From Hyphomicrobium denitrificans ATCC 51888 (GTDB lineage: Bacteria; Pseudomonadota; Alphaproteobacteria; Rhizobiales; Hyphomicrobiaceae), in NCBI RefSeq assembly GCF_000143145.1, contig NC_014313.1, positions 1,240,001 through 1,304,000 of the forward strand: a stretch of DNA of 64,000 nucleotides. The letters are read 5' to 3'. Both the position numbers and the translations under genes were made by a program. Within the stretch, counting starts at the first letter, position 1. Each line of letters starts with the position of its first letter. Shown here piece after piece: positions 55,398 through 64,000 of the stretch. The notes below the pieces were generated by a model, which had not been told where the DNA came from, made no database searches, and saw nothing but the letters and a program-made list of their open reading frames with translations.

Positions 55398-55448
55398 CGT
55401 TACGACCTAGCGTGGGGACTAAGCGCTGGCACTGAGGGAAACGAGGAG

Positions 55449-55477
55449 GCCGGATCATCTGATCCGGCTTCTTTTTT
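55449..55477 (+). terminator. Terminator after the nlpD-like gene
   Basis: GCCGGATC (55449-55456) pairs with GATCCGGC (55461-55468) around ATCT and is followed by TTC and six T. It ends the nlpD-like transcript before the convergent ATPase gene. Confidence 0.9.
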
Positions 55478-55481
55478 GTTT

Positions 55482-55522
55482 GCGCTCGGCGACTCCGCTT
55501 CGCGGAGCCGGCCGCCGAGCGC
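55482..55522. repeat. Nested palindrome between convergent genes
   Basis: Outer arms GCGCTCGGC (55482-55490) and GCCGAGCGC (55514-55522) enclose an inner hairpin CTCCGC-TTC-GCGGAG (55493-55507). A partial copy of the right arm (CCGGCCGCC-A-AGTGC) follows near 55541. It could be a REP-type element or a terminator for the - strand gene. Confidence 0.5.
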
Positions 55523-55565
55523 ATTAGATGGGGCACCGGCCGCCAAGTGCGTCGGAGCCGTAAAA

Positions 55566-56429
55566 TCAGATTTTGTCGGTGGGGGTTTGGAGGCGACCGG
55601 CGAGGTCCTGGACGTATTGCCAGGCAACGCGGCCGGAGCGTGCGCCGCGCGTCGTCGACCATTCGAGCGCGTCGCGCTCGAGTTCCTTGTCGTCGATCTT
55701 CAGTTTGAAATGCGTGACGTAGGTGCGGACCATCGTCAGATAGTCATCCTGGCTGGCGTTATGAAAACCGAGCCACAGACCGAAGCGGTCCGACAGTGAA
55801 ACCTTTTCCTCCGTCGCCTCGCCGGGATTGATCGCCGTCGCGCGCTCGTTGTCGATCATGTCGCGAGGCATCAGATGCCGGCGGTTCGATGTGGCGTAGA
55901 AAAGCACATTCTTCGGCCGCCCCTCGATGCCGCCCTCGAGAACGGCCTTCAAGGATTTGTAACTCGTATCGTCGTGGTCGAACGAAAGGTCGTCGCAGAA
56001 GACGATGAAGCGATAGGGCGCAGCCTTGAGAAACGACAGGCACTGCGGCAGCGAGTCGATGTCTTCGCGCTGAATCTCGATCAGTTTGAGTTTGCCATAG
56101 CGGCCCAACGCGTCGGCATGCGCGGCTTTGACGAGGCTCGATTTGCCCATGCCGCGCGCGCCCCAGAGCAGCGCGTTGTTGGCGGATAGTCCGGCGGCGA
56201 ACCGGCGGGTGTTGTCGAGCAGAATGCCAGCCGTGTGATCGATACCCTTGAGAAGGGCGAGCGGCACGCGGTTGACCTCAGGAACCGGCTCGAAGCGGCC
56301 GGGCTCGGCGTGCCAGACAAACGCGTCGGCCGCTTCGAAATCGGGAGTTTCTGCGGCTGGCGGCCCGAGACGTTCCAACGCGACGGCGATCCGTTCCAGC
56401 AGTGGCCTTATTGCGTCAGTGTCGCTCAT
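55566..56429 (-). CDS. DUF815 family P-loop ATPase
   Basis: The 287-residue product is a DUF815 AAA-type ATPase: WGARGMGKSSLVKAAHAD (Walker A, about 88-105), RFIVFCDDLSFDHDD (Walker B, about 139-153), VLFYATSNRRHLMPRDMIDN (sensor 1, about 174-193), and a final SGRVAWQYVQDLAG. The family is widespread and of unknown function, with a proposed role in assembly or replication. Its promoter must lie in the 208-base gap before the divergent yajC. Confidence 0.92.
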   Translation of the reverse strand: MSDTDAIRPLLERIAVALERLGPPAAETPDFEAADAFVWHAEPGRFEPVPEVNRVPLALLKGIDHTAGILLDNTRRFAAGLSANNALLWGARGMGKSSLVKAAHADALGRYGKLKLIEIQREDIDSLPQCLSFLKAAPYRFIVFCDDLSFDHDDTSYKSLKAVLEGGIEGRPKNVLFYATSNRRHLMPRDMIDNERATAINPGEATEEKVSLSDRFGLWLGFHNASQDDYLTMVRTYVTHFKLKIDDKELERDALEWSTTRGARSGRVAWQYVQDLAGRLQTPTDKI

Positions 56430-56569
56430 CTAAAATCCAGCAGCTATCTATTGGAAACAGCTTGTTTAATCGCTACATCCGCAGATGCCAACGCCAAACA
56501 ATGGCGCCGCTCTGTGGTTGCAAATAGGATAGCGAACACTATAGTCCGCCCCGAATTTGATTGAGCGCT

Positions 56570-56599
56570 CCCCTGAGCCCGACGGGCCCGGGGCAGGGG
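56570..56599 (+). promoter_or_regulatory. GC-rich hairpin in the yajC leader
   Basis: CCCCTG (56570-56575) pairs with CAGGGG (56594-56599) and an inner GCCC-GAC-GGGC lies at 56577-56587. It is followed by TGTTTATT, about 40 bases before the yajC ATG. It might be an attenuator or RNA-stability element. No clear T run is present. Confidence 0.35.
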
Positions 56600-56637
56600 T
56601 GTTTATTCCAATCTCATCCAGAGGAATCTACCAGCAG

Positions 56638-56973
56638 ATGTTTACGACACCCGCGTACGCTCAAGCCGCTGCAAGCCCCATGGAGCCCTTCGGTGGTCTT
56701 CTGATCCCGATGATCCTGATGCTTGGCATCTTTTATTTTTTCCTGATCCGTCCGCAGTCGCAACGCGCCAAGGAACTGCGTGCGCGCGTGAATGCCGTAC
56801 GCCGGGGCGACACGGTCATCACGTCGGGTGGAATGGTCGGCAAGGTGCTGAAAGTCTCCGAATCGAGCGACGAAATCGAGGTTGAACTCGCTGAAAACCT
56901 CCGGGTGCGAGTCGTGAAGGGTACGCTGCTCGAGGTGCGCTCCAAGGGCGAACCTGTCAAAGACGCAACGTGA
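56638..56973 (+). CDS. yajC: Preprotein translocase subunit YajC
   Basis: The 111-residue product has the YajC layout: a short start, one membrane segment (about 18-37, LLIPMILMLGIFYFFLIRPQ) and a soluble domain with RRGDTVITSGGMVGKV (about 55-70). It joins SecD and SecF in the accessory Sec complex. The ATG at 56638 follows GAGGAA; upstream in-frame starts lack conservation. secD and secF follow directly. Confidence 0.94.
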   Translation: MFTTPAYAQAAASPMEPFGGLLIPMILMLGIFYFFLIRPQSQRAKELRARVNAVRRGDTVITSGGMVGKVLKVSESSDEIEVELAENLRVRVVKGTLLEVRSKGEPVKDAT

Positions 56974-57060
56974 TTTAAGCACCGATCGCGTGCGACTATA
57001 GCGTGCGGTCTTCGCACCAAGCTGCCTTGCCCGCACTTTTGAAGATTCGAGATCCTTGCC

Positions 57061-58683
57061 ATGCTGCACTTCACTCGCTGGAAAATTATAGCCACTCTGC
57101 TGACCTGTCTTGCCGGTCTGCTCGTGGCGCTGCCGAATTTCTTCCCGAAGGAAACCGTGCAGTCATGGCCGTCCTTCATGCCGAAACAGCAGTTGACGCT
57201 CGGTCTCGACCTACAGGGCGGCGCGCATCTTCTGCTCGCCATGGACCAGGACGAAATCAAAAAGGACTGGATCAACAACCTGCGCGATGAAGCCCGTAAG
57301 GAGCTTCGTGACGCGAAGATCGGCTTTACGGGTATCGGCACTCAGGGCTTGACGCAGCTCGTCGTCAAACTTGCGAAGCCGGAGGAACAAGCCGCCGCGC
57401 TCAAGGCTCTCAACAAGGTCAGGCAGCCGATCGGCAATGCCCTACTCGGAGCGGGTGCTTACGACGTTGAGGTGTCTTCGGGAACAGAACCGGGAACGAT
57501 CGTCATCAAGGAAAGCGATCAGGGCCTTCGGCAGCGTGTCGCGAATGCCGCCTCGGCATCGATCGAAACGATCAACCGGCGCGTCAACAATCTCGGAACC
57601 TCGGAATCGACGATCGTGCGCCAAGGCGCCGACCGCATTCTCATTCAGTTTCCGGGTTTGAAAGACACCACCGATCTCAAGAAGCTCATCGGCGAAACGG
57701 CGAAGCTCACCTTCCATGAGGTACACCCGTCCATGTCCGGCGATGAAGCCAAAATGACGAAGGTGCCGACGGGCTTCAAGATCTATCCGGGCGACAAGGG
57801 AGAGAGCAGCGGCGAGTATCTGCTGCGCGAGCAGCCCGTCGTGCAGGGCGCCGACCTCGCCGATGCGCAGCCAGGCTTCGACAGCCGCAACGGCGAGCCG
57901 GTCATCAACTTCCGCTTCAACCAGATCGGCGCGCGCAAGTTCGCCAACTTCACCAAAGATCATGTTGGTCGTCCGTTCGCGATCGTTCTCGACGACAAGG
58001 TGCTGTCCGCTCCTGTCATTCGCGAGCCCATCCTTGGCGGTTCGGGCCAGATCTCGGGGAGCTTCACGGTCGAAGGTACGAACACGCTCGCCGTTCAGTT
58101 GCGCTCGGGTTCGCTGCCGACAAAACTCACGATCGTCGAGGAACGGACAGTCGGTCCATCGTTGGGTGCAGACTCGATCTCGGCCGGTAAGCTCGCCGGC
58201 GTCGTCGGCGGCATCGCGGTCGTTATTCTAACGATCCTCTACTACGGCACGTTCGGCATTTTTGCCTGCGTCGGTCTACTCGTTCACTTGATTCTGACAG
58301 TGGCGTTGATGACGATGATCGGAGCGGTGCTGACGCTACCGGGTATTGCCGGTCTGGTGCTCGGCGTCGCCATGGCCGTCGATGCCAACGTTCTCATCTA
58401 CGAGCGTATTCGCGAAGAATTGCGGCTCGGCAAAATGCCGGTTTCTGCGATCGATGCCGGGTTCCAGCGCGCATACGTGACTATTCTCGACAGTCAGCTG
58501 ACGACGCTGGCTTGCGCCATCATCATGTTCTGGCTCGGCTCGGGCCCGATCCGCGGTTTCGCCGTGACGCTGACGATCGGCATCTTGACCTCGATTTTCG
58601 CATCCGTGACCGTCGTCCGTCTGCTGATCTCGTACTGGCTCAGGGCCCAGCCCAAGGGCCGTGCGATCTACGTTCCCGTCTAG
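57061..58683 (+). CDS. secD: Protein translocase subunit SecD
   Basis: The 540-residue product has an N-terminal membrane helix, the large periplasmic P1 domain with LTLGLDLQGGAHLLLAMDQD (about 43-62), and a C-terminal membrane block with LGVAMAVDANVLIYERIREE (about 433-452). SecDF uses the proton gradient to pull exported proteins from SecYEG. The gene follows yajC after 87 bases and precedes secF. Confidence 0.96.
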   Translation: MLHFTRWKIIATLLTCLAGLLVALPNFFPKETVQSWPSFMPKQQLTLGLDLQGGAHLLLAMDQDEIKKDWINNLRDEARKELRDAKIGFTGIGTQGLTQLVVKLAKPEEQAAALKALNKVRQPIGNALLGAGAYDVEVSSGTEPGTIVIKESDQGLRQRVANAASASIETINRRVNNLGTSESTIVRQGADRILIQFPGLKDTTDLKKLIGETAKLTFHEVHPSMSGDEAKMTKVPTGFKIYPGDKGESSGEYLLREQPVVQGADLADAQPGFDSRNGEPVINFRFNQIGARKFANFTKDHVGRPFAIVLDDKVLSAPVIREPILGGSGQISGSFTVEGTNTLAVQLRSGSLPTKLTIVEERTVGPSLGADSISAGKLAGVVGGIAVVILTILYYGTFGIFACVGLLVHLILTVALMTMIGAVLTLPGIAGLVLGVAMAVDANVLIYERIREELRLGKMPVSAIDAGFQRAYVTILDSQLTTLACAIIMFWLGSGPIRGFAVTLTIGILTSIFASVTVVRLLISYWLRAQPKGRAIYVPV

Positions 58684-58695
58684 GAGACCTGCGCA

Positions 58696-59670
58696 GTGCT
58701 TATGAGATTGATACCGGTCTTCAAGGGATTCGACTTCTTCCCCCATGACCTGAACTTGCCGTTCATGAAGGTCAAAGGGCCGGCGCTGGTCCTCTCCATC
58801 ATCGCGATGGTCGTGTCGATCGGGCTGATCGGCATCAAGGGCCTGAACTATGGCGTCGACTTCAAAGGCGGTTCGCTGATCGAACTCAAGACGAAGAGTG
58901 GCAACGCCGACATCAGCGCTTTGCGCGAGAAGCTGAATAGCATCGGCGTCGGCAGCGTCCAGATTCAGGAATTCGGCAGCCCCGACGACGTGCTCGTTCG
59001 TCTTGAGGAGCAGCCCGGCGGAGAAGCGGAGCAGCAGGCGGCCTTGAAGAAGGTCGTCGATGCCACGTCGGAGACCTATGTCGAGCGCCGTGTCGAGGTC
59101 GTTGGCCCAGCGGTGTCGAGCGAACTGCGCATGACGAGTTTCATTGCCGTCGCGGCCGGTATTCTGGCGATCGTCGCCTACGTTTGGTTCCGGTTTGAGT
59201 GGCAATTCGCACTGGGTGCGGTGCTGGCGCTATCGCACGACGTCATCGTGACGGTGGGTATTTTTGCGCTGTTTCAGTTCGAGTTCGACCTGTCGACGGT
59301 GGCGGCACTGCTTACCATTCTCGGCTATTCCGTGAACGACACCGTCGTTGTGTCAGACCGCATCCGCGAGAACCTGCGCAAGTTCAAAAAGATGGAACTG
59401 AACCAGCTTTTGAACCTGTCGATCAACGAGACGCTGTCTCGCACCATCCTGACCGGCATGACGGCACTTGCTGTGCTTATTTCGCTCTATGTCTTCGGCG
59501 GCGAGGTGATCAGGAACTTCAATCTCGCGATGCTGCTGGGCGTCGTGATCGGCACCTATTCGTCGATTTTCATCGCGGCGCCGCTACTCGGCTACCTCGG
59601 CGTCAAGCGGGACTGGAGCGACTTGGCGGCGAAGGCCGTTGCTACGTCAAAAACAAAAGCCAAGGCCTGA
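58696..59670 (+). CDS. secF: Protein translocase subunit SecF
   Basis: The 324-residue product (GTG start at 58696 after GGAGACC; ATG at 58702 is an alternative) has the SecF domains: LNYGVDFKGGSLIELKTKSG (about 50-69), a periplasmic P4 part, and the membrane block with GYSVNDTVVVSDRIRENLRK (about 209-228). It pairs with SecD. The Lys/Ala-rich end is typical. The next gene starts 28 bases later. Confidence 0.96.
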   Translation: MLMRLIPVFKGFDFFPHDLNLPFMKVKGPALVLSIIAMVVSIGLIGIKGLNYGVDFKGGSLIELKTKSGNADISALREKLNSIGVGSVQIQEFGSPDDVLVRLEEQPGGEAEQQAALKKVVDATSETYVERRVEVVGPAVSSELRMTSFIAVAAGILAIVAYVWFRFEWQFALGAVLALSHDVIVTVGIFALFQFEFDLSTVAALLTILGYSVNDTVVVSDRIRENLRKFKKMELNQLLNLSINETLSRTILTGMTALAVLISLYVFGGEVIRNFNLAMLLGVVIGTYSSIFIAAPLLGYLGVKRDWSDLAAKAVATSKTKAKA

Positions 59671-59698
59671 AGACCGCGACGGGAGCGGTGGTGCTCCG

Positions 59699-60073
59699 AT
59701 GGAAACAGGTCCCCGATATCCGTATGAGATCGCCGTTACCGCCTATGGTAACGGCGGCTTTCGTTTTGCGGACATGAGCCATCGCGGTTCGATTTTGTGC
59801 CTGCCGAACGGCATTTTTGCCTGGAACGCGACGGCGGCGGCCGAATTTCGTGTCGCCGACTTCGACTTCGCTCTGAGTTCGCTGGAGCCGCCGATTACGC
59901 TGCTGCTTGGTACTGGCGTGGATCAGGTGTGGCCGGCGGCGGAAATCTACGAGGCGTTCGCGAAAGCCAATATCGGGCTCGAACCGATGTCGACGGGCGC
60001 CGCCGCTCGGACCTACAACATTCTGGTCGCGGAAAAGCGGCGGATCGCGGCGGCGTTGCTGGCGGTGCCCTAA
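59699..60073 (+). CDS. Mth938-like domain protein (NDUFAF3-like family)
   Basis: The 124-residue product has the Mth938/DUF498 fold pattern: YGNGGFRFADMSHRGSILCL (about 14-33), a central LSSLEPPITLLLGTGVDQVW and ARTYNILVAEKRRIAAALL at the end. The mitochondrial homologue NDUFAF3 helps assemble respiratory complex I. The bacterial function is not known. The ATG at 59699 is preceded by GGTGGTG. It sits between secF and a squalene/phytoene-synthase-family gene. Confidence 0.84.
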   Translation: METGPRYPYEIAVTAYGNGGFRFADMSHRGSILCLPNGIFAWNATAAAEFRVADFDFALSSLEPPITLLLGTGVDQVWPAAEIYEAFAKANIGLEPMSTGAAARTYNILVAEKRRIAAALLAVP

Positions 60074-60095
60074 ATCTGAGGTTCAAGAGCTGCCT

Positions 60096-60932
60096 GTGCG
60101 CGAACCCCAAGAAGCGACCGCCAACGCCAACGCCGATGCCGTCCGTGCGAGCGCGCGCCTCAACGCACCGGATCGCTATTACGCGGCGCTGTTTGCTCCG
60201 GTAAGCGTCCGGGATGATCTGATTGCGTTGGCGGCGTTCGACGGCGAGATCGCGCGCATCGGTCAGATCGTCAGCGATGCGGCGCTCGGCGAAATCCGCG
60301 TGGCGTGGTGGCGCGATGCGCTGCTCGGCAGCGGCGATACCTCCAATCTCTCCGGCAATCCCATTCTCGATCAGTTCGCCGACGTCATGCGGCGCCGCGA
60401 GCTTTCGCGCCCGGCGCTCGACGCCTATCTCGAAGCGCATATGGCGGCGCTTTTTGCCGATCCGCCTGCTGACGATGCGGCATTGGAAAAAAGCTTTCGC
60501 GTCATTGATGGAACGCCCCTCGCGTTCGCGCTGCAGATCCTGCATGGGCCGGCCGATGACGCAGGCCCTTTGATCAACGCGGCCAGTCGTGCCAGCGGAC
60601 TGACGCGCGTTGCTCGCACGTTGCCGAATGCCCTTGCGGCTGGGCGGACACCGCTGCCGGAGGCGCGCATTCCAGTCCCGCCGGACACCGATTGGCGGCC
60701 GCAAATCGCATGGCTGGCCCGCGAAGCGCGGTCATCCCTGGCGTTAGTTCAGAGCGATCTCAAGGGCAAAACTCGTGCCTTTACGACGGCGCTTTTGCCC
60801 CTTGCCCTCATCGAGCCCTATTTTCGCGCTTTGCAGAAGCCTGGATACGATCCGAGCCGTGACATCATGGATATCGCACCGCTCGCTCGTTTGTGGCGCA
60901 TTGCACGCGCGCATTGGACCGGAACGCTCTGA
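60096..60932 (+). CDS. Squalene/phytoene synthase family protein, NDUFAF6-like
   Basis: From the GTG at 60096 the product is 278 residues and all helical. The usual family start NAPDRYYAALFAPVSVRDDL is at about 24-43 and GEIRVAWWRDALLGS at about 67-81. The DxxxD aspartate motifs that bind prenyl diphosphates in true synthases are not evident, so catalysis is doubtful. This branch is related to NDUFAF6, a complex I assembly factor. The gene is cotranscribed with the Mth938 gene. An earlier start in the same frame overlaps that gene and is unlikely. Confidence 0.8.
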   Translation: MREPQEATANANADAVRASARLNAPDRYYAALFAPVSVRDDLIALAAFDGEIARIGQIVSDAALGEIRVAWWRDALLGSGDTSNLSGNPILDQFADVMRRRELSRPALDAYLEAHMAALFADPPADDAALEKSFRVIDGTPLAFALQILHGPADDAGPLINAASRASGLTRVARTLPNALAAGRTPLPEARIPVPPDTDWRPQIAWLAREARSSLALVQSDLKGKTRAFTTALLPLALIEPYFRALQKPGYDPSRDIMDIAPLARLWRIARAHWTGTL

Positions 60933-60965
60933 CGCGTTCGACTGACGACCAAGCGAAGGGGGCAG

Positions 60966-63467
60966 ATGATTTCTCGCCGGCAAACAACACCGCGCCGCGT
61001 CGCGGTCACGTCGCTTTTGTTTCTCGCCGTCGTAAGCTTTGCAGCGGTTGCGGCTCCCCGGTGCGCGGAGGCGGCGGCCACGATTGCCTGGCGCGTCGAA
61101 AACCCGTTTCGCTTCTTCACCGATCCGCGTGACACGGAAGTCCACCGGCAGGTTTATCGCTCGCTCGGCCCGGATCAGCGCTCGACGCCTGTGCTCTCCG
61201 GAGAGCGGGCGCTGCAAAGCACCGATGCCGACGGCTGGGCATCGTCGATGTACCGCAAGACGTGCTGGAACAATAATCGCTTCAAGTGCGACGCCTACGA
61301 AGACTACATCAATCCGACGAGCCATGCGGTCATCTTTCGCGTCGAAGGCATTGAAGACGCGAAGATGTTGTCGTGCACATGGTTGACCGCTCCGCGCGGA
61401 TCGGAAACGCCACGCGGGGACGCGCTTACGCAGTCTTGCAGCGAACCGGCGCGCTTCGTCATTCCTTATCCGAAAGGCGCGGTCGTCACGCTCGAGATCG
61501 GCGGGCTCGAGGTTGCGAAAGCCGATGTCCGCGTGCGCGATATTCTGGTCGCGGGGATGGGCGATAGTTTTGCGTCCGGCGAAGGCAATCCCGATCTTGC
61601 CGTCAGGTTCTCACGCGAGCGCGCGGCCGATTATTCGACCGTCGGCTTCTATAGCGGCTTGACCGGTTATCCGGCCCGGGTCGGCCCCTGGCGCGATCTC
61701 GGCGACAAGCAATTCATCAAGGCGAACGCGCGCTGGCTCGATCAGGCGTGCCATCGCTCGCTCTATTCCGAGCAATTGCGAACCGCGTTGCAGTTGTCTC
61801 TCGAAGACCCGCATCGTGCGGTGACGTTCGTCGGCGTGTCGTGCGCGGGCGCGGAAGTCACCGACGGCTTGTTCCTGCGCTACAAAGGCAACGAGTGGGT
61901 GCCGGACCCGCCGAGATATTCGCAGATTTCCGCGCTTGCGGAAGCTCAGTGCGGCGCGAATGCGACGCAACAGGCCGACGTGCCGGAAGCCTACCACATC
62001 AACGGGCAGGTACCGGAACTCAAGGATCTCATCCTGCGCAAGTGTCCGCAGGAAACGGCGCGCAAGATCGATCTTGCACTGGTGTCGATCGGCGGCAACG
62101 ACATCGGCTTCTCACGTTTGCTGGCGAACGCGGTGCTGTCCAATCAATCGATCCTGCGCGAGCTTGGCGGCTGGCTCGGCGAGGTGCACGGCGAGGCCGA
62201 AGCGTCGGCGCAGCTCAAACATCTCGGCGCGCGTTATAAAGCTCTCAATCGCGCGCTGCACAACATTCTCTATCTTCCTTGGGATCAAAGCGATCGCATT
62301 CTGCTCGTCGCTTATCCGGGCATGGCGCTCGCGGGCGACGGCAGCGAGACCTGCGGAAGCGGCAACGCGGGCATGGAATCCGTTCCGGATTTTCAGCTTG
62401 ATGCGGTGAAGCTGAGACTGGGAACGTGGTTCGCGGATAAGCTGCATCGTCAGATGCGTGACAGCGCTTACGAGTACGGCTGGACGTTCGTCGAGACGCA
62501 CCGGCGTGCGTTCATTGGCCGTGGCATTTGCGCGGGATTGAGCGTCGCGGGCGTCAGTCAGGTTGACGATCTGCGTCTGCCGCGCAAGGTCGATGGCGCG
62601 TGGACGCCCTATAACCCCGCCGACTATCTTCCGTATGCGTCGCGGCAACGCTGGTTCCGGACGCCGAACGACGCGTTCATGACGGCGAACTTTCATGTCG
62701 CCGCCGGCATGCTGACAAAAGTTTTGAAGATCGAGCCATTCGCGCCGTTCCAGTTGCTGCTTGCGACGACGTATTCCGGCGCGTTCCATCCGACCGCGGA
62801 AGGTCAGGCGGCGATTGCCGATGCGGTCGTCGAGAAGGCGCGCGCGGTGCTCGCGAAGTACGGCGAAGGGCCGGACGCCGATGCGTCTTATCTTTCATCG
62901 ATCAAGCCCGACGAGGCGCTGCCGGCCGCGGTCGATGAGCCGGGGCGCGAAATTCCGGACGTCAAGGCAGTGATCACGACGCCCGCAGCGGGTGCTCCGG
63001 CATTTGACGTCGAACCGGAATCCAAAGGGGTGAAAGCTGTCGTTTCGGGGCCTGACGATGTGCAGGTCGGCGTCATGCCTCAGACGGCGCAGCCGCAGCC
63101 GGGCGTGCCGCCGCCTGTGACTGGACCGGGTACGACCGGGCCTTTGCCGGCGGCCGGAGCGGCAGGCGGTGCGGATGCGAACGTCGTTGGCAGCGAGCCT
63201 CTTGCGCCGCCGGTGGGTGTCGCCGCGCCGAGCAACGCGACGCAGCCCGAAACGGGATTGGGCGAGGCGAAAGAATTGCTCGCGCCTCCGAAGATCGACG
63301 TGCCGTTGCCGGTTGCGGGATCGGAAGCTCCGGCATCGAACGCGAACGCTCCGGCAACCGATGCGGCAGCCGCGCCCGCACCGGCAGCGAACGGTGATGC
63401 GTCGACGGGTGCCTTGCCCGAAACGGCCATCCGGCCTTTTGCGCCCGCCAGCGGATCGTCGAACTAG
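60966..63467 (+). CDS. Large exported SGNH/GDSL hydrolase-like protein with disordered tail
   Basis: The 833-residue product has a signal peptide (about 1-36, [16 protein letters not shown] before CAEAAA) and a beta-type N-terminal domain (about 38-190). An SGNH hydrolase domain follows: [12 protein letters not shown] (block I, Ser near 201), GGNDIGFS (block III), and FHPTAEGQ (block V, His near 608). Long insertions occur between the blocks. The end (about 660-833) is Ala/Pro/Gly-rich, low complexity. It probably acts in the periplasm or outside on an ester or acylated surface polymer. The substrate is unknown. Confidence 0.82.
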   Translation: MISRRQTTPRRVAVTSLLFLAVVSFAAVAAPRCAEAAATIAWRVENPFRFFTDPRDTEVHRQVYRSLGPDQRSTPVLSGERALQSTDADGWASSMYRKTCWNNNRFKCDAYEDYINPTSHAVIFRVEGIEDAKMLSCTWLTAPRGSETPRGDALTQSCSEPARFVIPYPKGAVVTLEIGGLEVAKADVRVRDILVAGMGDSFASGEGNPDLAVRFSRERAADYSTVGFYSGLTGYPARVGPWRDLGDKQFIKANARWLDQACHRSLYSEQLRTALQLSLEDPHRAVTFVGVSCAGAEVTDGLFLRYKGNEWVPDPPRYSQISALAEAQCGANATQQADVPEAYHINGQVPELKDLILRKCPQETARKIDLALVSIGGNDIGFSRLLANAVLSNQSILRELGGWLGEVHGEAEASAQLKHLGARYKALNRALHNILYLPWDQSDRILLVAYPGMALAGDGSETCGSGNAGMESVPDFQLDAVKLRLGTWFADKLHRQMRDSAYEYGWTFVETHRRAFIGRGICAGLSVAGVSQVDDLRLPRKVDGAWTPYNPADYLPYASRQRWFRTPNDAFMTANFHVAAGMLTKVLKIEPFAPFQLLLATTYSGAFHPTAEGQAAIADAVVEKARAVLAKYGEGPDADASYLSSIKPDEALPAAVDEPGREIPDVKAVITTPAAGAPAFDVEPESKGVKAVVSGPDDVQVGVMPQTAQPQPGVPPPVTGPGTTGPLPAAGAAGGADANVVGSEPLAPPVGVAAPSNATQPETGLGEAKELLAPPKIDVPLPVAGSEAPASNANAPATDAAAAPAPAANGDASTGALPETAIRPFAPASGSSN

Positions 63468-64000
63468 ACGGACTGATCGGCGCTTTGCGCGGCGGTTTCA
63501 TCGAGCCAGCGCGTGAGGTCGGCGATCGCGCGGCGTGACATCGCGCGCTTTTTCTCGCGACCACGTTCCGGGCCTTTGAGGCGCGCGCCGTTCTGATCGT
63601 GTGTCGGCGCCTGTGCGAGATCGGGCAGTAACCCGTAATTGATATTCATCGGCTGGAACGAGCGCGCCGACGAGCGCTCATCATCGTCGCTGACGAGATG
63701 CCCGCCGGTGATGTGATCGAGCAGCGCACCGAGAGCCGTTGTTGCCGGTGGGGCATCCGTTTCACGTCCTAGCGCCTGCGCAGCGGCGAAGCGACCGGCA
63801 AGCAAACCCATCGCGGCGCTTTCGACATAGCCTTCGACGCCGGTGATCTGGCCTGCGAAACGCAAACGCGAGTTTGCCTTCAGGCGCAGCGAGCGATCGA
63901 GCAGCTTGGGCGAATTGAGATAGGTGTTGCGATGCAGGCCGCCGAGACGTGCGAACTCGGCGTTCTGCAATCCGGGGATCGTGCGGAACACGCGCACTTG
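63464..64000 (-). CDS. trmFO: TrmFO, folate-dependent tRNA (uracil-5-)-methyltransferase, 3' part
   Basis: The gene runs off the window's right end, so about 178 C-terminal residues are seen. They include [37 protein letters not shown] and [14 protein letters not shown], all characteristic of TrmFO. The enzyme uses FAD and methylenetetrahydrofolate to make ribothymidine at position 54 of tRNA. Its stop shares a CTAG with the stop of the convergent SGNH gene. Confidence 0.93.
   Translation of the reverse strand, partial: QVRVFRTIPGLQNAEFARLGGLHRNTYLNSPKLLDRSLRLKANSRLRFAGQITGVEGYVESAAMGLLAGRFAAAQALGRETDAPPATTALGALLDHITGGHLVSDDDERSSARSFQPMNINYGLLPDLAQAPTHDQNGARLKGPERGREKKRAMSRRAIADLTRWLDETAAQSADQSV

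Overview
The window looks like a GC-rich alphaproteobacterial chromosome (Hyphomicrobiales, perhaps Hyphomicrobium-like; this is inference from gene content, GC-rich third positions and alphaproteobacteria-typical genes such as popZ, an Mth938-family gene and an NDUFAF6-like gene). It has two parts: a partial prophage (about 1-27300) and ordinary core chromosome (about 27300-64000).

Prophage, 1-27300. All genes are on the + strand. The integrase, repressor and replication genes would lie before position 1. The order is: four genes of uncertain role, one resembling a minor tail protein Z (1-1726); a non-coding stretch with a 12-13 bp TGCA iteron cluster; a lambda-type head module (Nu1-like and GpA-like terminase, gpW-like joining protein, GpB-like portal, S49 protease with a nested scaffold start, decoration protein, capsid E; 1979-9557); connector genes (9559-11123); a Mu-type contractile tail and baseplate (DUF2635, sheath, tube, chaperone with a G GGA AAC -1 frameshift site, tape measure, gpN, gpP, gp45, PAAR, gp46, gp47, gp48; 11145-21310); three appendage genes (21303-24356); and a lysis cassette (endolysin, i-spanin, o-spanin, two membrane or amphipathic proteins; 24399-26956). 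A strong terminator, three 12-bp iterons and the 3' end of a tRNA-Asn gene follow, so tRNA-Asn is the probable attachment gene.

Chromosome, 27300-64000. After tRNA-Asn and tRNA-Cys come: a PCMT-family methyltransferase, a TolC-like protein, two consecutive PopZ-type (DUF2497) genes and valS; DUF2939 and M48 peptidase genes on the - strand; ilvD and a Sel1/TPR-like exported protein; xthA and erpA on the - strand; dgt, argS, a SPOR protein, scpA, scpB, tatA, tatB, tatC, serS, a small unknown gene, surE and an NlpD-like LysM/LytM protein; a DUF815 ATPase on the - strand; yajC, secD, secF, an Mth938-family protein and a squalene/phytoene-synthase-family protein; a large exported SGNH hydrolase; and the 3' part of trmFO. 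The argS-to-nlpD and yajC-to-secF blocks concern translation, chromosome segregation, cell division and envelope export.

The most unusual local signals are: an AT-rich, roughly 40-residue insertion inside serS; a dispersed palindromic repeat translated in frame inside valS; a REPIN-like inverted doublet after valS; tandem popZ paralogues; and several operator-like dyads and iterons. I did not see a defence system, CRISPR array, insertion sequence or biosynthetic cluster. Nothing here is clearly a wholly new multi-gene system.
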